Positions 57,640-64,000 of a stretch of DNA of 64,000 bases are shown one piece after another. Every line of letters begins with the position of its first letter. Positions within the stretch are counted from its first letter, which is position 1. Source of the DNA: Phytophthora sp. 'mugwort' (Eukaryota > Oomycota > Peronosporomycetes > Peronosporales > Peronosporaceae); NCBI GenBank assembly GCA_033558025.1, contig JAUCEF010000005.1, forward strand, positions 5,208,001 to 5,272,000, in the 5' to 3' direction. The notes under the pieces were generated by a model that saw only the letters and a list, made by a program, of their open reading frames with translations, was not told the DNA's origin and ran no database searches. A program made the position numbers and the translations under genes.

Positions 57640-58390
57640 AATCAATAGATCGCGACTGATTTAGATCGACTCTCGATCGGACCACAATAGGTCCTGACGC
57701 TTAACCAGAAGCGCGCCCGGCTTCGAGATCGGGGCAGGGGTAGGGGTTCGAGACGTGCCGACGATCGATAAATAATGACCGATCTAGATGGGCTCTCGAT
57801 CGGGCCACAGCCGACCCCAATTCTACCCTCAGTCACGGTCGATCCTCGACCAGTGCGCGGCATGGGGCTGAGATCGGGACTTGCCGACGACCGGCAGATC
57901 GTGGCCGATCTGGATCGACTCCCGATCGAATGCAGCTGATCGTGGTGAAGTTGCGATTTGGATTGATCATCGGCCTGATCAGCACTCTGTCCAATGAAGT
58001 GAAGAACAGGATCGAGCCTGGCCGTCGACCGACGGATCGCGACCAATCAAGACCAGTCATCTATCGGCTCGGAATACGTTTTTCCGGCCGATCGAGTCTG
58101 ACTCTCGATCGACCACCGTCAATCCGAATCGACTTCCGATCACCGTTTCGACCAGATCGGTGCGCGACTTCGAGATTGGGGATAAAACTAACATCGGGAC
58201 CTGCTCGTGATCGGCAGATCACGACCGATTAAGATCAGACCTCGATCGGATTGGCACACAGCTTCCTGTGGATCGGCATGCACGTTCGGACATACGGATT
58301 CTGGCGGATCGGACCACCGCTTCGGTCGGTCAGCGTTCGCAGATCGGCATACACGTTCCGATATAGGGATCTGGCAGATCGGGAGCCAAT
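57640..58390. repeat. Degenerate GATCGG-rich satellite-like array
   Basis: A block resembling GACCGATCTAGATCGACTC then TCGATCGGACCAC recurs near 57646, 57770, 57896 and 58217. The first spacings are about 124 and 126 bp. A second block, GATCGGCATRCACGTTC..., recurs at 58271 and 58342 (71 bp apart). GATC and CGATCG sites are far denser than in the rest of the window. Confidence 0.75.
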
Positions 58391-58764
58391 TGACCGTCAT
58401 CCAGGGGATGTGCAAGTCTGAAGCCAGTGTGCATGTTGAGCGGTTGAAGAGGGACATAAATCAGGGTAGTAAGGTGGTACGAGATAGGGTTTAGGATGGG
58501 AAGGTAAGACAAGAAAAGGATAAACAACAATTAGACTCGAAATTGGCATTATCCTGTTTTCAGTCACCGCGCATATTGGCCGTCCCTTCGCTACGCTAGT
58601 GAACTACTGCTCAAGCGTTCAGATCGATCGATTGGCATTCAATGCTTGGCCGACAATCGCCTTGACTATCAACGCGTAAGATCCCGCTAAAGGAAGCGGC
58701 AAGCAACTCAAGCAAAGGAAAGGAGCAACGCCACAAGCCAACCTCGGCCTCGGGTCAAGCCCAG
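58391..58764. other. Gene-free stretch
   Basis: Lys/Arg-coding purine-rich frames only. Nothing is recognised. Confidence 0.35.
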
Positions 58765-58788
58765 CCCCCCCCCCCCCCCCCCCCCCCC
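58765..58788. repeat. C24 homopolymer
   Basis: Twenty-four consecutive C. The opposite strand could form G-quadruplex structures. The exact length is likely to vary or be mis-assembled. Confidence 0.95.
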
Positions 58789-60859
58789 GATCAAAGTCGA
58801 CTACCCCAGATCGGGACCCTAAAGTCGGCACAGCGAAGACTTCCGCCTTTCTCCACACATCCACGCGTCTCGTCGGGACGTTCAGGTCTTATATTCGGAG
58901 TCCCGAGAGAGCAGATCCAACCCACCGACGGGTGCAAAAGGCGAGAAAAGTTCAACAGATCACGGATCATCAAGGAACCCCCTCTGTTAATCGGTGTCTG
59001 GACGAAGTTGGGGAGCGGATTGGTTCTTAACCATTTTTTTTTTACCGATCCCGGTACATCATACGCTGGTCATGTTGCCGGAGTGTCGGAAGAGCGATAC
59101 ATAAAGGAGTTTACAAGTTTAGGAACTTTCCAGGCCCCCGACGCAAAGCTTGTCACGTTGGCCCTTCAGCTGGGTCCACACGCATATCGCTTCGCCAGAG
59201 GTCAATAACAGTACGCGTGCGATGTGGATGCAGGCTGTGAAGGAAGCATCAAATGTACGAGAGTGCGTTGCAGTCGCATAAGGCTGGCGACGAGCACGCT
59301 TTCACGTGATGGATATCAGAGTACGCCTATTTCGTATTATTTGGTGTATCCGGGATCGTTTGCAAACGGCTTTGTTGTGTGTCTTGTACATATATGTTCC
59401 CGTATAACTGCGTACTCAACTGCTGATCTGTAGGCATGTATCTACTTCCACAAGCACCAGGACTACGGGTCGGCGATCCCGCCGCCAAAGTTTTACATAT
59501 CACGATAGTCACTGCTGTCATCCACGAATGCCACTTCTATTGGCCTTCTAGGCATGGACAAACATCGTTGCGTACGATCAAGCGGGGCGCGGGGACGTCG
59601 AGCGCCGTCGAGCGCCGTCACTGGGTCAACCATATAGCGACGGGACCGCTGTGGGTCAACAGATTGGAGGCATTATGGCCGACCGAAGTGCTGAGGACTT
59701 CACCTCAATATTCGCGCTGCTCCAGGCTGTAGAGAAGTTTCGTCAAACAGGCGAGGTGCACGAACTCACAGATGCAAGGCGGCGATCGAAAGATGAGCGC
59801 AGGAATCGGAGCCAAAGGAACTAATGCAGGAGTGGGGGGGGTCCTGCTTACCCAGAAGCAACATAAAAACTGAGGTTTTCGGCGTTGGGGAGGAAGACGC
59901 AGGCATCGAGGAGGAAGAAAACAAAAGTTCTGAAGGTTCAGTCGTTGAATCGTATCCGTGTCGGCCTAAGTTTCTCGCTGCGGGCAAGACAAAGACGGCT
60001 CCAGCGCTGGATGAGCTCGGTACCCCTCAATGGATACTTCCAAGAGAAACTTGCATGGCGGTGATCTCAGATATTGACCTGCGAGTCGAGAGGGAGGCCG
60101 GCAATGTACTATATCTAACCCCTGGAATGAATGCGGGTTCGCTACCGTAGAGCAGCTGAGGGCTATGATGTTGGTGATCGACGCCACGGGGGCGAAGCCC
60201 AAGATTTAAGCAGCGCTGGAGCGGTTGAAGAAGTCGAGATCTGCTCATTAGGCGAGCAACCGCCCTGCAATGACTGCGAGGCGTTCTCTAAGTATAATTT
60301 GTATTAAACCGTGCCCATCCGGTATGAAAACATAGAGCTGATACCAAATATTTGTATACACGATATTGGAAGGATATGGTCAAGGAGTGTGTGGAGAATA
60401 TGGCCCTTAACCGGTACACCACTGTTGGCGAAGATATTGAGGGTACTCGGCTTCTGCAGTTTAGCGAGAAGAATTGGCTGAATTCGACGTGCGTGCATTC
60501 TGGAATAATTGTTTTGACGCGTCGCTACAGTGCGTAGAATGTGTTCAGACTGGTTCCAATTTCAAGATCAAACGAGGAGAAAATAAGCTGCGGCTACCAA
60601 CGGGGCGTTTCATGCAAGTGTCGCGCGTGAACTGGCATTGTCAACTCGTGTGGATACCACTAAATGGCGTTCTATGTGAATCTTACTTCGAATCCGGTTA
60701 CGTGCACCCTGGCCGACCCCCAGCAGACCAACTCGCGTTACAAAGAATTGTAATAGGTCGTGTTATCTGTAAGCTCCCCGCAACTGTTGTGGCCAGCCGG
60801 ATGTCGATTTCAAGCAGTGGAAGAAGATGAAGCAAGACGACGGGCGTTCATGCGGTCTC
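58789..60859. other. Gene-free stretch with unrecognised frames
   Basis: A 49-residue plus-strand frame from about 59674 (MADRSAEDFTSIFALLQAVE start) and a 108-residue frame at 59824-60150 have protein-like composition and could be pieces of one decayed retroelement or transposon protein. Neither resembles a family I can name. Confidence 0.35.
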
Positions 60860-63095
60860 TGAAGTTTTTTTTCGTAAAGACGACGATATTCTTCTTGGCC
60901 AACTGCGAGACCACCTCAACGATATCCGATACGTTCCCCGCCAACAGCAGGTCGTCCACATACAAAGCCAACCAAGTAGACAATGCCATTTCCTTCCGGT
61001 ACACATCCAAATCAAATGCGTACTGTGTGAAGCCAATTTCCGCCAGGTACTTGTGCAGCGTGTCATTCCAGATGCGTAAAGCCTGCTTTGAGCCGTAGGT
61101 ACCTTTCATGAGCGTGCATATCCGTCCGGATCCGTCATCATAACCCTCAGGCTGCTCGTTGTAGATATCAACCTCTACAAGTTCACCATTCAGGCAATGG
61201 TCAAAGCCAATGTGTCTGACTTCAAGACCCATCGTCGACACCATGATCAGCACCAACCGGACCGCCTATATATGTGGCTACATAATCAATTTCATAATTC
61301 TGCACCAACCACGTATGGCCAATCTTGCATTTAATCGCTCCGCAGTACTTTCGGCACTTCGCTTCACAAGTAACACCCACATGCTCGTCAAATACATTCA
61401 CAGGCTTCCTTGCGGTCGACTTCGGCCGCGACACGAGCTCCCATGTACCATTCTCCATGTGCGAATTGTACTCGAAATCCACGGCCTTCATCCACTCTGC
61501 TGCTTGCGGCGAAGCAAGTGCTTCATCACGAGGCATCGGGTTTATCATCTCCATCACAACCCCAACTAATATGGCATGCATCAACGTAACCCCAAGTTGC
61601 TACGTCTCTGATCTGTAGCGACTACTTGGTCGTCTTTCTTGAGAAGAACGACGGGATGCAGTCATTGATATTTTGTCATCGGCGCTGCTGTCACTCACGA
61701 CGGGATGCAGTCATTGGGTTTCGTCATCGGCGCTGCTCTCACTCGTCACCCCCACCGCAGGCGAACACGTCGCACTGGTAACCGACCGCGCGAAAACAAT
61801 CACGAGAGTCTTCACCGTTGGAGCATGTTCTTCACGAAAAAAAACTCAGTCTCATCATTAAGGCTGACACCCACGGAGATCAGGATCGATGTAGCAGCAT
61901 CTTCGTCCATCGATTCATGGCTCGCAATTTGCTTCGTCGTCCGCCATTACGACATTGTTGTCGTTTCTGTCAATCGGAGCTACTGGCTTCATCTCCTCAT
62001 GTTGGACTCTCCTCAAGCTGCTTATCAGAAGCACTATAGCCAGAGCCGCGCTTAACCTGTTGCACATGTAGCGGAACGAATGAGAGAGTCTTGGGCAGAC
62101 CAACCGCCTTATCGTAGTATCGCCAACCAACCAGTTGCGCCAGATACTCGCCATCGACCGTAATGTCCTCGCCCCAAGTAACAGAATGTCACTCGATCAA
62201 CGCACCCGTCATCAGATTTAACAAACGGTATCCGAACTGCTCCTGTGCATGACCGAGAAATATTTTCGGATTAGCATGCATCTCCAAATTGTTGCTTCGC
62301 CTTCGGAATGTAGTGGAAGTAATGCAGCCGCAAACCCGGAGCTTAGTCACGTCCGGTTTCTCGCCCAACAGTTTCTCGTATGGTGTCATCTCGCCAAGGC
62401 TTTCGTGATGCTTCGTTTTTTTAACGTAAACCACCTACGACATGAACTCGTCCAACAAAAAACTGTGGCAGGTTTGGAGATTCCGGAACTGCCATCACCT
62501 TGCCTAGCATATTTTCTCCACCAGACAGTTCTCTATTCCGGGGTATAGTGGTCATCGACCGAATCCCGTGATCAGAGAGGAACGCAGAAAGGCTTCGATT
62601 CAAATCACCTTCAAATCACCTTTTGAGCAGCCTCGCCCCTCCACTTCAACATAATACCCGTTTGAAGCGAGACGCTCCATCCTGGATAATCTTAAAGTAC
62701 GTCGACCCTCCCATGGTGGGCAATCCTACATAACAGACGTCTTACATGAGGTGCTTGTAGCACTGCGTCGACCGATTGTTCCCGCGACGCCTGTACGCCA
62801 TGAGTTTGGCCTCGGCTTCTTGACAAGCAATGACCCTTAGTGGGGAATTGCAGTCGCTCGTCGTTAAATCCATACCATTCACCGTGTTGACTGCATCGAC
62901 TTCCGCAGAGCCTGCACGTTCATGTGAGCAAACTTCATGTGCCACAACATCAATTCGGTAGGATATTGAACACCCGAGCTCACCATCCACATTACGACGG
63001 GCTTAGCTCTAACCAGTACTGTCCTGACTTCTTCACAAACTCCAGGCGCAAAACCAATTTCCCGGCGTAAACCGGTGCGTTCGATCGTCACAATT
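60860..63095 (-). pseudogene. Ty1/copia retrotransposon polyprotein, broken
   Basis: Pieces follow copia order on the minus strand. The GAG-pre-integrase region (63095-62760) has TELMLWHMKFAHMNVQALRK and KLMAYRRRGNNRSTQ. Integrase parts (62600-62190) have GEMTPYEKLLGEKPDVTKLR then NPKIFLGHAQEQFGYRLL. Reverse transcriptase (61584-60870) has PRDEALASPQAAEWMKAV, HMENGTWELV, GELVEVDIYNEQPEGYDDG, GTYGSKQALRIWN and the catalytic YVDDLLLAG. Many stops and frameshifts occur, and no RNase H or clear LTR is found. Direction and order are certain; the element ends are not. Confidence 0.85.
61650..61747. repeat. 49-bp tandem duplication inside the copia relic
   Basis: Two copies begin GACGGGATGCAGTCATT at about 61650 and 61699. 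The unit is not a multiple of three, so it shifts the reading frame of the polyprotein between integrase and reverse transcriptase. Confidence 0.85.
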
Positions 63096-64000
63096 ATCCG
63101 CGGATGGGTACGAAAGGCGCCATCCCGCCCTCTCGAGGAGCTCTTGGCTTAAGATATTTGTCATCCCGTTCGGAGCTATGTGTTCTGATATTCAATCAGC
63201 GCAATCCCCCCGTAATGGACTAGCGCACTTGCAGCGCGTAAGTGAACGACACCACAGTATTGGACACAACCAACATGGCCTTCCCAGAGAATAAACTGCC
63301 TGCTATGCTACTCCGGTCACACGAATGTTTGAAGGTTGGTGCACACATGCACACCCGACCCGTTTCCATACATCCTTGTGCTGGCATGTTAAAAACCTAG
63401 TTGCGTTGAAGCTGCCGACATGTGGGACCCTTCCGCTCAAATGCCGAAGTCCTTTTGGTACAGCATGCCCAAGACTTGATACAACACACAAAACTTCCAG
63501 TACAAATAAAAAGATATAAAATCAACAGTTTTCAGAAATTAGAGACGGTAGCTTGGTAAAACGACGTTGTCCATGTTAAAACCGGTGAAAAGGATTTCAC
63601 CACCGTCAGTTATATACAGGTATGCTTATTTTACCACAAACAGATTATGTTTACGGGAGGTTAGGAGCTCCGAAAGTAGTAAGTTTGGTCCGGTAGATGT
63701 ATCACCATCCATATCATCACGACTCCGACCGTCGCCGCATTTCCGACTAGCATCCGACCATATCGCAGAATTTTATATCGCACCAAGTTGTGGAGGCTTT
63801 CGTAAAATGACATACAGCCCGTAAAAAATCCCCTCGCAAATGACTGGCTCATTGATAGGTGGCAGGCGTAATTACATCTTGCAATTGAGTGGCACACGTG
63901 CAATTTTGGCTGTGCCATTTTGCCTGCGACCTCAGTGATCGATTGACACCTGGCCTGGTGAATTGAGGGGTTGTGCCCATGGCACTTCTAAGAGGGTTGT
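63096..64000. other. Gene-free end of window
   Basis: If the copia element was full length, its gag, primer-binding site and 5' LTR would fall here, but I recognise none of them. Short frames have no family likeness. Confidence 0.4.

Noticed and set aside
57642..58060. Minus-strand frames with repeated YRSSARLDP-type units
   Set aside because: They arise from the GATC-rich tandem DNA repeat and carry no start context or domain.

Overview
The window looks like nuclear DNA of an oomycete, most likely a Phytophthora-type (Peronosporales) genome. Three things suggest this. Genes are compact and packed head-to-head or tail-to-tail, with a few short GT-AG introns of about 60-95 bp. The protein set fits: an FYVE protein with a START-like N-terminus, a CNNM-type transporter, NAT10, and a giant protein with ELWxxDGT repeats. 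The flanking DNA is a dense graveyard of DNA transposons of kinds common in oomycetes. I infer the taxon from family knowledge; no search was run.

Region 1 (1-2.2 kb) is gene-poor and holds one complete tRNA-Glu(TTC). Region 2 (2.2-33.9 kb) is a gene island. In order it carries an ADP-ribosylglycohydrolase/J1-crystallin-like protein (-), a 104-aa single-TM protein (+), NAT10/Kre33 RNA cytidine acetyltransferase (-), a dead hAT fragment plus a nested hairpin, a six-exon CNNM/DUF21-CBS protein (-), a six-exon gene for a secreted protein of about 5,124 aa (+), a mitochondrial lipoyl-domain-like protein lacking the usual lipoyl lysine (-), ribosomal protein S30 with a very short ubiquitin-like leader (+), a long coiled-coil protein (+) and the FYVE protein (-). 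I assembled the spliced models by hand from splice sites, reading-frame continuity and family similarity.

Region 3 (34-64 kb) has no gene I believe to be intact. It contains broken copies of many mobile elements: two tyrosine-recombinase (Crypton-like) relics, a C48/Ulp1-protease-bearing relic beside an inverted array of 21-bp repeats, a Tc1/IS630-like transposase, a PIF/Harbinger transposase, two hAT transposases of different families, a MULE transposase and a Ty1/copia polyprotein. Simple repeats, hairpins and a degenerate GATCGG-rich satellite lie between them. The sharp change near 34 kb from conserved gene island to repeat-rich DNA is the two-compartment layout known from these genomes.

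The most unusual object is the gene at 11310-27044. Its product has a signal peptide, about 25 CSPG/cadherin-like repeats, and two separate blocks of seven ELWxxDGT-type repeats. I read these as two possible seven-bladed beta-propellers, the second interrupted by a cysteine-containing module. It shares a 133-bp divergent promoter with the CNNM gene.
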